From Paenibacillus oryzisoli (GTDB lineage Bacteria > Bacillota > Bacilli > Paenibacillales > NBRC-103111): 64,000 nt of DNA. Below the pieces are notes generated by a model, which worked only from the letters and a program-made list of their open reading frames with translations, did not search any database and was not told where the DNA came from. The stretch spans positions 158,140 to 222,139 of the forward strand of contig NZ_LYPB01000092.1 in NCBI RefSeq assembly GCF_001653565.1, given 5' to 3'. Position numbers and translations under genes: made by a program. Within the stretch, counting starts at the first letter, position 1, and each line of letters begins with the position of its first letter. This document shows, one piece after another, positions 35,854-44,959 of this stretch.

Positions 35854-36603
35854 TTAAATATTGTACTTCTCCATTTGTTCAATGAAACCTCTCGATTTCC
35901 ACTGTACACCGATATGAACATCCATGTAGGCACGCATGCATCGTTTAAGCTGTGTTTTCGTTTCCGCTTTCACTTGAACAGTGCCCAATCTGCGCATGTC
36001 CATTTTAGGAAAAAGTCTAAGCAGCTTCTGGGCACCTTCACCAATGACAATCGCAGAGGGATCTTTAAATCGACAACGACTACATAATGTACCGCCCATG
36101 TTGGGACCGAAAGCCGTGATGCCAGTTGTTTCACCGCAAGCAACACAAGCATCTGTTATTGGTAAATAACCTGCCAAATCAAACATTTTCATTTCATAGA
36201 AATGGGTAACAATTTCCATATCTTTATTCTCTTCGATGGCCATTAAACCAGCCTTGAGTTGTTCAAATATGTAGTTGTTTCCTTCTTCATCGCCAAGCAT
36301 ACGATCCGTCATCTCTGCCAAATACGAAGCATATGCCGATTTGTGTAAGTCTTCACGCAACGCGTGGTGAGCCTCAATAATTTCGGCTCCGTTGAGAGAA
36401 CCCATCTGACCTCGTTGTTTGAAAAAAACAAAATCGCCGTACGTGAACAGCTGCGTAACGGCGCCATGTTTGCTTTTCAGTTTCTTCGCACCACGAGCCA
36501 TGACTCCAACTTTCCCCAGCTCGGGGGTGAATAAACGAATAATTTTGTTACCCTCTCCGTAGTCCATACTACGAATGACAATACCTTGAACGCTATGCAG
36601 CAA
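35854..36603 (-). CDS. recO: DNA repair protein RecO
   Basis: A 249-residue recombination mediator that loads RecA with RecR. The N-terminal OB fold has VQGIVIRSMDYGEGNKIIRLFTPELG; the helical domain ends in a zinc motif with Cys at DACVACGETTG and LCSRCRFKD. A TTG start follows ggggg; the ORF has no nearer ATG. It lies downstream of era and yqzL, a conserved order. Confidence 0.93.
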   Translation of the reverse strand: MLHSVQGIVIRSMDYGEGNKIIRLFTPELGKVGVMARGAKKLKSKHGAVTQLFTYGDFVFFKQRGQMGSLNGAEIIEAHHALREDLHKSAYASYLAEMTDRMLGDEEGNNYIFEQLKAGLMAIEENKDMEIVTHFYEMKMFDLAGYLPITDACVACGETTGITAFGPNMGGTLCSRCRFKDPSAIVIGEGAQKLLRLFPKMDMRRLGTVQVKAETKTQLKRCMRAYMDVHIGVQWKSRGFIEQMEKYNI

Positions 36604-36648
36604 ATAGCTTCCCCCATGAAGGCCGCTCTGAATACATGAGTTCTCCCC

Positions 36649-36801
36649 TCACATATTCAGACCATCGAGCGGTTCTTCGTTACTTTGATCCTCTTCTTGC
36701 ACTTCCGAATCCATGCCGGGTTCTCCCGTAACTTGTTTGTACAGCAGATAGGCGTCCACATCACCGGTCTTTGAAAAATACGTCCACGAAAAATCTTTCA
36801 T
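36649..36801 (-). CDS. yqzL: YqzL-like small protein
   Basis: A 50-residue protein read on the minus strand from an ATG at 36801, preceded by gggagg. It starts MKDFSWTYFSKTGDVDAYLL, clearly like YqzL of B. subtilis, which also sits between era and recO. Here it has a longer acidic tail (SEVQEEDQSNEE). No function is known. It is too short to be caught by simple length thresholds. Confidence 0.88.
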   Translation of the reverse strand: MKDFSWTYFSKTGDVDAYLLYKQVTGEPGMDSEVQEEDQSNEEPLDGLNM

Positions 36802-36894
36802 GTTCAGCATCCTCCCCATCGAACGTGATGTTCATAGGATGTGCATTGACCGCTTCAGTATGCGATGTAAAAACTGGTACTCTTAGGAAAAAAA

Positions 36895-37794
36895 TTACTC
36901 GTGACGGAAACCAAGATCACGAAGAACTCTATCTTGATTTCTCCAATCTTTCTTCACTTTCACCCATAATTCTAAGAAAGTTTTGGAACCTAGCAGTGTT
37001 TCAATATCACGGCGGGCTTGACGACCGATTTCCTTCAGCAACGCACCTTGTTTGCCGATGACGATTCCTTTTTGCGACTCGCGCTCTACGAAAATGACCG
37101 CGGAGATATGAACGATCCCGTTCGGTTCAACGCGCATATCCTCAATCTGAACGGCAATAGAATGTGGAATCTCTTCCCGAGTCATGTGCAGAATTTTCTC
37201 GCGTACAAGCTCCGCACAAACGAATTGTTCCGGATGATCTGTAATTTGATCCGCAGGGTAATATTGCGGTCCTTCCGGCAAATAACGAATAATTTGTTCA
37301 AGAAGCGTCGTTATATTATTGCCTTTCAACGCCGATACAGGTATGATCTCAGCGAAATTGTACAGGTCTTTGTAATTGGTAATTATCGCTAGCAATGCTT
37401 CAGGTTGGACCAGATCAATTTTATTCAGCACGAGAATAACAGGTGTTTCAATATGCTTCAATTGTTCAATAATATAACGGTCTCCGCCGCCAATGCCATC
37501 AGCAACGTCAACTAAAAACAAGACAGCATCTACTTCACCAAGTGTCCCATGAGCAACTTTACTCATGTAATCGCCTAACTTAGACGTAGGTTTATGAATA
37601 CCTGGCGTGTCTAGAAATACAATTTGCCCATTATCCGATGTGTACACTCCATGAATTTTATTTCTAGTTGTTTGCGGCTTATCCGACATGATCGCAATCT
37701 TCTGTCCGATAATTTGATTCATGAGTGTTGATTTTCCGACATTCGGTCGTCCGATAATCGCGACAAACCCTGATTTAAATACTTTTTTGGCCAC
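36895..37794 (-). CDS. era: GTPase Era
   Basis: A 299-residue Ras-like GTPase that binds the 3' end of 16S rRNA in 30S assembly. The P-loop [14 protein letters not shown] is at about 16-29, then [11 protein letters not shown] (switch I), DTPGIHKP (G3) and NKIDL (G4). The C-terminal KH domain has [19 protein letters not shown]. The start is GTG, with ggagg about 11 bases upstream. It follows cdd with a six-base gap. Confidence 0.97.
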   Translation of the reverse strand: MAKKVFKSGFVAIIGRPNVGKSTLMNQIIGQKIAIMSDKPQTTRNKIHGVYTSDNGQIVFLDTPGIHKPTSKLGDYMSKVAHGTLGEVDAVLFLVDVADGIGGGDRYIIEQLKHIETPVILVLNKIDLVQPEALLAIITNYKDLYNFAEIIPVSALKGNNITTLLEQIIRYLPEGPQYYPADQITDHPEQFVCAELVREKILHMTREEIPHSIAVQIEDMRVEPNGIVHISAVIFVERESQKGIVIGKQGALLKEIGRQARRDIETLLGSKTFLELWVKVKKDWRNQDRVLRDLGFRHE

Positions 37795-37800
37795 TTCTAA

Positions 37801-38214
37801 TTATCCTCCATTTGTGTGCAAATCTTTCGTTGTAAAAGCACCTGGCAATAAAGCAGACACTGTTGTTTGCACGAAAGCTCCTCTGAGATTGCTTAAATAA
37901 ACAGGCATATCAGGTTCGCACAATTCTATTAATACTTGACGACAAACGCCGCATGGTGAAATCGGCCCTTCCGTATCTCCAGTTACCGCGATAGCTTGAA
38001 AGGAACCCCTTGGATGCCCATCTGCCATAGCACGGAATAACGCAGTTCTCTCAGCACAGTTCGTCGGTCCATAGGCTGCATTCTCGACATTACAACCTAA
38101 ATGCACATTTCCATTCGCGTCCAGTAACGCGGCACCGACTTGAAAGTTGGAATAAGGCGTATAGGCTCGCTTCATCGCTTCTTTAGCGAATTCAATGAGT
38201 TCTTGCGGATTCAT
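37801..38214 (-). CDS. cdd: Cytidine deaminase
   Basis: A 137-residue homotetrameric-type enzyme that converts cytidine and deoxycytidine to uridine forms in pyrimidine salvage. The zinc site is NCAERTALFRA (Cys and catalytic Glu) together with SPCGVCRQVLIEL (two Cys); YTPYSNFQVGAALL binds the substrate. An ATG two codons upstream (38220) is possible, but ggtgg fits the one at 38214 better. Between dgkA and era, the standard place. Confidence 0.94.
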   Translation of the reverse strand: MNPQELIEFAKEAMKRAYTPYSNFQVGAALLDANGNVHLGCNVENAAYGPTNCAERTALFRAMADGHPRGSFQAIAVTGDTEGPISPCGVCRQVLIELCEPDMPVYLSNLRGAFVQTTVSALLPGAFTTKDLHTNGG

Positions 38215-38250
38215 AGCCATCCACCCTTTTATTTATTAGTAATAGTTAAG

Positions 38251-38955
38251 TTATAGCATGTTTAAGCAGGAAAAAGCGAGGAGCGTCACGACAATGCCAA
38301 TCAATGCTCCCAAAAAGAGTGCTGGGAATGGCCTTGTTTTCTTATCGTACAAAACAATAAGGATAATTATAGACAAGGTGTACCCTAGTAACGCGGCAAT
38401 CGTTTCAGTAACTAGTACCAAGATGACAGTTGCAATCGCAAATGCAATCGCCGTTAGTAAACTCGGTCTAACTAACTTCCCTTTGTCCGAGAACCTTGTT
38501 TCGATAACGATGACGGTCAGCATGACAAGGGCAATTAAGACCCATATCGCTCCCGCCGACATCGGAGTTTCTTCGAGTCTGGCATGCCGTAATAATTGAT
38601 CGATGGGCTCGTAGAAAACAACTAAACCGACAACGATTGCAAACATAGCAGACACTAATACGGACGCCGCGGCGACGTCCTTCGCAATTTTGGCTAATGG
38701 ATGGCGATCAGGCATAGCTAGATCCACCGTTTTCTCGACAGCCGTATTAATTAATTCCGTGACAATCATGAGCGTGACGGCCAACAAAATAAACAAAATA
38801 TCGGTTTTGGATAAATGAACAAAAAGAGCTGCTAATAACACAAGAAACGCAACGGAAAAATGAAATTTCATATTTCGCTGCGTATCTAGTGCATATTTAA
38901 TTCCTTCATAGGCATACCGAAAGCTTCTACGCCATTTACGGAAGCCGCCAGACAT
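38251..38955 (-). CDS. dgkA: Diacylglycerol/undecaprenol kinase DgkA with an extra C-terminal membrane domain
   Basis: A 234-residue membrane protein. The first ~120 residues are a complete Gram-positive DgkA: SFRYAYEGIKYALDTQRNMK, then the signature MIVTELINTAVEKTVDLAMP (catalytic Glu) and HPLAKIAKDVAAASVL. In most Bacillales the protein ends there; here about 110 more residues follow with four further helices (from GAIWVLIALVMLTVIVI to FLGALIGIVVTLLAF). DgkA phosphorylates undecaprenol for cell wall lipid recycling. The extension's role is unknown; it could be a fused PAP2-like or unrelated membrane module. The ATG overlaps the ybeY stop (TAATG). Confidence 0.92.
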   Translation of the reverse strand: MSGGFRKWRRSFRYAYEGIKYALDTQRNMKFHFSVAFLVLLAALFVHLSKTDILFILLAVTLMIVTELINTAVEKTVDLAMPDRHPLAKIAKDVAAASVLVSAMFAIVVGLVVFYEPIDQLLRHARLEETPMSAGAIWVLIALVMLTVIVIETRFSDKGKLVRPSLLTAIAFAIATVILVLVTETIAALLGYTLSIIILIVLYDKKTRPFPALFLGALIGIVVTLLAFSCLNML

Positions 38956-39494
38956 TAGCGTGTCAAGCCTGCCTTCTGTAAAATGTCCTCTTGTTTAGCG
39001 AACATCACTTTCTCTTCTTCTTCACTCTGGTGATCATATCCAATTAGATGCAAGAAGCCGTGGACAAATAAGAAGCCCAGCTCACGCTCAACAGAATGAC
39101 CATATTCTTCTGCTTGTGCAATCGCACGTGGGACTGAGATGATAATATCACCAAGCGGCTCGATGAACGCCTCTGATACGGTTTCACCCTCTTCAAGCTC
39201 GCCGTCATCAGTATCGTCACCATCATCTTCATAGTTAATTTGAATTTCATCATCGCCAAATTCACTCATTGCAAAAGATAGGACATCTGTAGGCTTGTCT
39301 AAATCACGATACTGCTTGTTCAGATCTTGAATCGTCTCATCATCAACGAATGTGAGGGCAACTTCACCCTCAGAAACGCCTTCTAGCTCTCCCGCAAGCT
39401 TGAGAAGCTCCTCGAGCTTCTCAATGAATGCCTCCGATATTTCTTTCTCTTCCTGTTCATTGCTCCATGCTAATGTCAAATCTACACTTGCCAT
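38955..39494 (-). CDS. ybeY: Endoribonuclease/rRNA maturation factor YbeY
   Basis: A 179-residue metal-dependent RNase for 16S rRNA 3' maturation and 70S quality control. The active-site motif HGFLHLIGYDHQSEEEEKVM (H-x3-H-x5-H) is intact, with the preceding LSFAMSEF and GDIIISVPRAIAQA. Relative to the usual 150-160 residues there is an acidic insert (NYEDDGDDTDDGELEEGETV) between these two blocks. The gene is in the canonical pgpH-ybeY-dgkA order. Confidence 0.93.
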   Translation of the reverse strand: MASVDLTLAWSNEQEEKEISEAFIEKLEELLKLAGELEGVSEGEVALTFVDDETIQDLNKQYRDLDKPTDVLSFAMSEFGDDEIQINYEDDGDDTDDGELEEGETVSEAFIEPLGDIIISVPRAIAQAEEYGHSVERELGFLFVHGFLHLIGYDHQSEEEEKVMFAKQEDILQKAGLTR

Positions 39495-39512
39495 AGGGAT
39501 AAACCCTCCTTC

Positions 39513-41744
39513 TTATGCGCCTGGTTTCTTAGCCGTTATCTCACTTGGGTATTCAATGCGAGAATGGAAGATGCCTAACAATGTTTCATTCAGTGTTTTG
39601 GCAATCTTATCAAGTTCCTTCAATGTGAGATCACATTCGTTGAATTGACCATCGTCCAAGCGTGATTTAATAATTTTGGTTACCATGGAATCAATTTGTT
39701 CAAGGGTCGGGTTGCGCAATGAGCGTACCGCTGCTTCAACACTATCAGCAATACCGACAATTGCCGCTTCCTTCGACTGTGCTTTAGGTCCTGGATAACG
39801 GAAATCTTCTTCACGTATCTCCTTCTCACTGTTCTCTTCTTCCGCTTGCTTCTTCGCTTTATGATAAAAGAAGTGCAGGAGCGTTGTCCCATGATGTTGT
39901 TCTGCGATATCGCGGATCGGTTTAGGCATTTTATAATCCTTCAACATGTCGACACCATCGCGCGGATGCGCAATAATAATGGACTTGCTAAGATTCGGAT
40001 CTATCCGATCATGAGGATTCTCGATATTCGTTTGATTCTCAATAAAATAGCTAGGCCGCTTAGTTTTGCCAATATCATGGTAGTACGATCCGACGCGACA
40101 CAGAAGTCCGTCTGCACCAATGGATTCCGCTGCCGCTTCAGATAGGTTACCTACCATCACACTGTGATGATAGGTACCTGGTGTTTCCGTTAGCAGCTTA
40201 CGCAGCAGTGGATGATTCGGATTCGAGAGTTCTACCAACTTAAGGGGAGAAAGGATTCCGAAAGATGTTTCAAAAAATGGAAGCAGCCCAATGACGAACA
40301 CAACGGTTACAAGTCCTCCAGCCGTAGCGAAAGATAAGGACATCAATGCTTCTCTTTGTTGAAAATGATCTTCAACCAACAGCATCGCAGTTATCGTTAA
40401 CATGGAGAAAAAGGCGATCATTAATCCTGCTTTCAAAATCGTCGCACGCTGACTTGCACGTTGAATCGTAAATACCCCGCTAAAACAAATAACTAAGCTA
40501 ACTAAACCAAACCGAAAATCGAACAACGAATCGTGCTCTGTATTGAAAATGATACTGGCAATGATAGAGAATAAAACCGATGAAATAAAAGCAAGCGGTG
40601 CATCCAGTAAAATTGCGATCAAGATACTGCCGAGTGCTGTCGGAGCCAAATAGCCGATAAAGGGATAATCAAAATTCTGCAACAGTGAAATGATCTTCAT
40701 TCCAGCTATATTCATCACAAAGATGAGAACTAACATGACTAGCTGAGAATTATTGTATTTGACCTGTAAATTACTCTGCCTAACAAATATAAATATCACA
40801 AATGATAAGAGTGCACAAAGGATGCCAAGCCCAAGCTGAGGCAAATGATTGGCTTTATCTTTCAATAGCTTCAGCTTTTCCAACCGCGTGTATATTTCTT
40901 CCGTAATCACATCTCCAGCTTTAACCAGGACATCATTCTTATTAATATATACGGTCTTCATATTAGCCCTTGCTTGTCCTTTGGCATCGTCGGTACCCTT
41001 TTGATCAAAAAACTTATTCGGGGTAATCAACGCTCTGGCAATCTCGGTTACCATCTCTCGGGATGTGTTCTTCGCTAATGTAGAAGTATTCACAACTTCG
41101 GCGACCTTCGCCCGCGCTGTCTGCGCATCCAAGATCTGCTCGTTCAACATTAGCTTGGTAAGAATATCTCTAGTCACAGGACGCATCTCCGCAAGATCTT
41201 CCTTGGTCAACCTTGGCAGTTTAAAATATACTTCTTCGGGAAGTGGATATTTCTGGTCTGCAAGCCCGAGCTGAATTTGTTCCAATAACAAGTCATTGTA
41301 CTGTCCACTATTACGGAATGCTTTAATTGTATCGTTCGTGAGATCGCTTATGATTTGAGGGATCACGCGACGGTAAATACTCACTTTATCATCAAACTTC
41401 ACTTCTTCATCGGCATTAATCTGAGATAATTTATCAAAAATAGCATCACTAATAACTTCGTTCTTGAGATTAACGTTCCGATAAACAGGCTGAACGCGCT
41501 TCGCAGCGTCTTCTTTGGCTTGCTCTGTTGCGACAGCGTTCTCAATCTGCTCAGGTGCATAAATCGTCTTTTCACTCTTCATCCCTAAGGTAATATCGAA
41601 TACTTGTGGAACGAGCTTAGCATACAACGTGGCGTAGAAGATCAATCCCAAGATGAGAAATAAGATTATTCTTAAGCCTGTATTGTATTTCCATCCGCTC
41701 AGCCGATAATGAAATTTGCCTTTCATTTGAACTTCATTTTTCAT
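39513..41744 (-). CDS. pgpH: Cyclic-di-AMP phosphodiesterase PgpH (7TM-HD)
   Basis: A 743-residue membrane enzyme that degrades the second messenger c-di-AMP to pApA. Domain order: one N-terminal helix, an extracellular 7TMR-HDED region (about 45-290), seven helices (about 300-490), then a cytoplasmic HD domain with HHSVMVGNLSEAAAE, YYHDIGKTKRPSYFIENQ, IIAHPRDGVDML and AEQHHGTTLLHFF. The start is one of several near ATGs (41756, 41744 and 41726); 41744 has an agagga site, though rather far. Adjacent phoH and ybeY confirm the identity. Confidence 0.93.
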   Translation of the reverse strand: MKNEVQMKGKFHYRLSGWKYNTGLRIILFLILGLIFYATLYAKLVPQVFDITLGMKSEKTIYAPEQIENAVATEQAKEDAAKRVQPVYRNVNLKNEVISDAIFDKLSQINADEEVKFDDKVSIYRRVIPQIISDLTNDTIKAFRNSGQYNDLLLEQIQLGLADQKYPLPEEVYFKLPRLTKEDLAEMRPVTRDILTKLMLNEQILDAQTARAKVAEVVNTSTLAKNTSREMVTEIARALITPNKFFDQKGTDDAKGQARANMKTVYINKNDVLVKAGDVITEEIYTRLEKLKLLKDKANHLPQLGLGILCALLSFVIFIFVRQSNLQVKYNNSQLVMLVLIFVMNIAGMKIISLLQNFDYPFIGYLAPTALGSILIAILLDAPLAFISSVLFSIIASIIFNTEHDSLFDFRFGLVSLVICFSGVFTIQRASQRATILKAGLMIAFFSMLTITAMLLVEDHFQQREALMSLSFATAGGLVTVVFVIGLLPFFETSFGILSPLKLVELSNPNHPLLRKLLTETPGTYHHSVMVGNLSEAAAESIGADGLLCRVGSYYHDIGKTKRPSYFIENQTNIENPHDRIDPNLSKSIIIAHPRDGVDMLKDYKMPKPIRDIAEQHHGTTLLHFFYHKAKKQAEEENSEKEIREEDFRYPGPKAQSKEAAIVGIADSVEAAVRSLRNPTLEQIDSMVTKIIKSRLDDGQFNECDLTLKELDKIAKTLNETLLGIFHSRIEYPSEITAKKPGA

Positions 41745-41784
41745 TACGGAGGTCATTCCTCTCTATCTATCCAACCTAGCATGA

Positions 41785-42750
41785 TTATTTATTCATTTCA
41801 GCATTATAGGCAACAATAATCTTCTGAACAAGTGAATGACGTACAACGTCACCCTCATCAAAGTGAATAAAGCCTAGTTCTTCAATACCGCTAAGAATAC
41901 GAGATGCTTCGACCAACCCAGAAGATTTTCCTCTAGGTAAATCAATCTGTGTCACATCGCCTGTAATAACCATCTTGGAACCAAAGCCAAGCCTCGTTAG
42001 AAACATTTTCATTTGCTCTGGCGTCGTATTCTGTGCCTCATCTAGAATGATGAAAGAATCATCTAGTGTACGCCCTCTCATATAGGCCAAAGGAGCGATC
42101 TCGATGAGTCCGCGCTCTAGTGACTTTGCAACTTGCTCAGGCCCGAGGACATCATTAAGAGCATCATACAATGGGCGTAAATAAGGGTCAACTTTTTCCT
42201 GTAAGTCCCCAGGCAGAAACCCTAAGCTTTCCCCTGCTTCGACTGCTGGACGTGTGAGGACAATGCGTTTCACTGCGCCTTCTTTCAATCGAGTCACAGC
42301 AAGAACGACAGCTAAATACGTTTTACCTGTACCAGCCGGACCTATCCCAAATACAATATCCTTCTTCTTGATAGTATCTACGTACTTCTTTTGTCCAATC
42401 GTTTTGACACGAATTGGCTTGCCTTTGTGAGTTGATGTAATTTCGCCCTTGAATAAGTCCAACAATTGTTCAGCTTTCATTTGTTTCGCTAGCTCAACAG
42501 CATACAGCACATCTCGTTCCGTTACCGTGTAATTATTACGGATTAACTGCAGTAGAACTTCAAAAAGCTGCTGAAGTGAGTTCACTTCCGCAGCCCTGCC
42601 CTGAATGGTTATTTCGGCTTCGCGCGTAAAGATCTGAGCTTCAATTTCCCGCTCGATGATATGCAAAAATTTATCCTGCGGACCAAACAAAGCTAATCCT
42701 TCATTTGGGTTTTTCAATGTAATTTGGATGGATTGCGCATTTTCTATCAA
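41785..42750 (-). CDS. phoH: PhoH family ATPase (YbeZ/PhoH)
   Basis: A 321-residue P-loop ATPase. The N-terminal ~100 residues are the PhoH-like KH-type region; Walker A is GPAGTGKTYLAVVLA at about 137-151, and SFIILDEAQNTTPEQMKMFLTR carries Walker B. GSKMVITGDVTQIDLP and the basic end are typical. It functions with YbeY in rRNA and RNA metabolism by family inference. Start is TTG after gagg. It is a second PhoH domain in this window, besides the PIN-PhoH protein. Confidence 0.92.
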   Translation of the reverse strand: MIENAQSIQITLKNPNEGLALFGPQDKFLHIIEREIEAQIFTREAEITIQGRAAEVNSLQQLFEVLLQLIRNNYTVTERDVLYAVELAKQMKAEQLLDLFKGEITSTHKGKPIRVKTIGQKKYVDTIKKKDIVFGIGPAGTGKTYLAVVLAVTRLKEGAVKRIVLTRPAVEAGESLGFLPGDLQEKVDPYLRPLYDALNDVLGPEQVAKSLERGLIEIAPLAYMRGRTLDDSFIILDEAQNTTPEQMKMFLTRLGFGSKMVITGDVTQIDLPRGKSSGLVEASRILSGIEELGFIHFDEGDVVRHSLVQKIIVAYNAEMNK

Positions 42751-42757
42751 CAGGGCC

Positions 42758-43951
42758 TCATTCTCCTTGTGTCACAATTGGTTGTTCTTCAGCAATATTT
42801 TCTTCGACCTCGAAATGAACGTCTATATAAATTTTACCATTCTCTGTTTTTTCATGCAAAATTTTTTCTCCGACGATCCTCGAGTCCTCACCTGCAGACG
42901 CCAATAATTTGATTCTTGCTTGTTCGATACCCACTTTTTTCGCGTTCGCCGCTTCCACCGGCTCATCTACGACATGGACCTCCATTATTTTCTCATGCAG
43001 CCAACCTATAGGAATTGAAAATGACCGCCAGGCTAATGTTTTGCGATCTGGCAAAGTTTCAAAATGTTCATAGGCCGTCTTCCCATAACCTGTAAGCTGC
43101 AACGCTCTTGATCCGACTACAAGGTAACTCCGGTGTTCGGTTTCTCCTGTGAAGACTTTATATTGTTTCGTAAGGGGAACTTCGATTCGGGAGGTATACC
43201 AGACCACTCCTCTTATCTTACCATCTGCGACCACAATTTGACTATTTTGCTCATCACCAATCGTACCCGAGATCAATACAGCCCCTTTGCGAACATATGT
43301 ATTCGGTTTCACCATCGGCTTACCTTTGACCGATTGTATTTCCGTTACGAGGGCACTCTTGGAAGCCACAATGTTTCTCGGATTTTTCAACGGATCTTTC
43401 CCGGGAATAGTTGCCTCAACAACCTTTATCGTGATATGTGTCCCGCGAATTTCGACGCCAACCCATGCCGCACTCGGTAGTTGCTGTTGAATAGCACGAG
43501 AAAGCTCCTCGGTCTTGTCCAACTTAAATTTCCACTGAAACTTATGTATTCCTTGCTTGGATGCGGCCTGCAATATGTCAGTCGAGGCAATGCGGTCATT
43601 GCCGTCCACAGAGACTTGCCACACCAATGAGGTGAGTACATAAAGACTAATAATGAACGCAGCTATACCGCCGAAAAGCACTTTTCTCCGTCCAATTCTA
43701 TCCATAAAAAATGGCAGACCAAACCGCCCTACCACATGGACTCTGCAGCCTGTCCGTTTCAAAAGCGGCCGAAGTCGAAAGAAGTCCTTGATAAGGATGT
43801 AAATCTCTAGTTTCCCATCCTTGCCAGCTTGAATATCCCATATGGAGTAACCCCCCTCCATCATGGGACGAATCAACCTTTCGCAGTCCTTGCCTCTAAT
43901 TTGAATGCGTACATAGCCACGCAAACGGGCAATGAATAGGGATTGTTTCAT
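42758..43951 (-). CDS. yqfD: Sporulation protein YqfD
   Basis: A 397-residue membrane-anchored protein. It begins RLRGYVRIQIRGKDCERLI with a small ferredoxin-like soluble part, a single hydrophobic segment at about 93-112 (VLFGGIAAFIISLYVLTSLVW) and a large extracytoplasmic part with WVGVEIRGTHITIKVVEA. This agrees with YqfD, needed for normal sporulation and produced in the mother cell in B. subtilis. It lies 38 bases after yqfC and is followed by phoH. Confidence 0.93.
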   Translation of the reverse strand: MKQSLFIARLRGYVRIQIRGKDCERLIRPMMEGGYSIWDIQAGKDGKLEIYILIKDFFRLRPLLKRTGCRVHVVGRFGLPFFMDRIGRRKVLFGGIAAFIISLYVLTSLVWQVSVDGNDRIASTDILQAASKQGIHKFQWKFKLDKTEELSRAIQQQLPSAAWVGVEIRGTHITIKVVEATIPGKDPLKNPRNIVASKSALVTEIQSVKGKPMVKPNTYVRKGAVLISGTIGDEQNSQIVVADGKIRGVVWYTSRIEVPLTKQYKVFTGETEHRSYLVVGSRALQLTGYGKTAYEHFETLPDRKTLAWRSFSIPIGWLHEKIMEVHVVDEPVEAANAKKVGIEQARIKLLASAGEDSRIVGEKILHEKTENGKIYIDVHFEVEENIAEEQPIVTQGE

Positions 43952-43988
43952 GACTCAGCCTCCAATTCTCATTCGCACTACCACAATA

Positions 43989-44267
43989 TTAAGGCATATA
44001 TTTCACATGATCGATAATGCCTTCAATGAATACCTCTTCCGAAAGAATCGCTCTAATGACCAACTGTTGGCCGCATACTTCCAGCGTTCCTTTCGCTAAC
44101 TCCAGCTTCAGAATCTCACTGGAAAAATGCAGTACGCCCCGGTGGTTCTCAACATAAAGCTGTACGTTGCCGATCATCGTGATTCGCGGCAAATCCTGTA
44201 CAACATCTTGGGGAAGATCAAGGATCTTGGCCGTGAACTGGTTCCATTTGCGGGTCAAGCGACGCAT
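43989..44267 (-). CDS. yqfC: Sporulation protein YqfC
   Basis: A 92-residue protein. KILDLPQDVVQDLPRITMIG and VYVENHRGVLHFS-like sequence identify YqfC (YabP family), a mother-cell sporulation protein. It is directly upstream of yqfD. ggggg lies about twelve bases before the ATG. I could not identify a convincing sigma-E promoter in the 209-base gap upstream. Confidence 0.92.
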   Translation of the reverse strand: MRRLTRKWNQFTAKILDLPQDVVQDLPRITMIGNVQLYVENHRGVLHFSSEILKLELAKGTLEVCGQQLVIRAILSEEVFIEGIIDHVKYMP

Positions 44268-44430
44268 AGCTGGGCAGTACCCCCTCTAACTAGAAGATCG
44301 AGAATGCAGAAAAGGCGCATAGACTTTCTACCAAATTATGCGGCAGAGGCCCTTTTTATGCTGATTAAAAGACTGGTACCGTCCTCTTTGGACGTATGTA
44401 GCTTTCCAGTCATATTCATTTAAATGGACA

Positions 44431-44464
44431 AAAAAACACCCTTTTGCAATTGCAAAAGGGCGTT
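44431..44464 (-). terminator. Terminator of the nfeD-floA-44477 unit
   Basis: acacccttttgca pairs with tgcaaaagggcgt; on the minus strand seven T follow the second arm. It separates the floA unit from yqfC. Confidence 0.88.
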
Positions 44465-44476
44465 ACTTACATCCTA

Positions 44477-44941
44477 TCATCTACCGTAAGGCTTTTTGGC
44501 ACGAGGCGGGCCTAGTATCTCTGCCCAAACAACGCCTTGAAGAACTTGATCCCGATTCGGTTGATTTGGAAATTGGCTTGCCGTTGAGATCTCATCTGCA
44601 TATATAGGCGAACTCACTGCCGTTGCACTTTTGACCACTTGTGGCGTAAAGGGTGAAGCCTTCTGTTTCTGTGTTGCTGCCATTGTTGTGCCAAGCCCAG
44701 ACTGTTTAAACTCATCTCGTGAACGTTCCTGATGACTCGATGAACCTAGATGACCTGGTTGCGTGTTCTTCGCTTCTACAGGCCTTCTGGCGTCGTTTGG
44801 GCCGTTGCCAAAGGTTGGCATACCTTTCCTTTGCGCACTCTGCTCAGTACGCTTCCGCCTGCTCTGTAGCTGATAGAAGAAGGTTAACGCTATAATGACC
44901 AAATACCAGTTCTTAAATAAGAATGCGATAAGCTGTTCCAT
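44477..44941 (-). CDS. Membrane-anchored hypothetical protein, 154 residues
   Basis: A protein with one N-terminal membrane anchor (IAFLFKNWYLVIIALTFFYQL) and a long, disordered cytoplasmic tail rich in Gln, Ser, Arg and Pro, ending LGPPRAKKPYGR. I do not recognise a family. It follows floA by 18 bases, in the position of yqfB of B. subtilis though not obviously homologous to it, and may be connected with flotillin-rich membrane patches; that is only context. Confidence 0.75.
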   Translation of the reverse strand: MEQLIAFLFKNWYLVIIALTFFYQLQSRRKRTEQSAQRKGMPTFGNGPNDARRPVEAKNTQPGHLGSSSHQERSRDEFKQSGLGTTMAATQKQKASPFTPQVVKSATAVSSPIYADEISTASQFPNQPNRDQVLQGVVWAEILGPPRAKKPYGR

Positions 44942-44959
44942 TTGATCACCTCACACACC

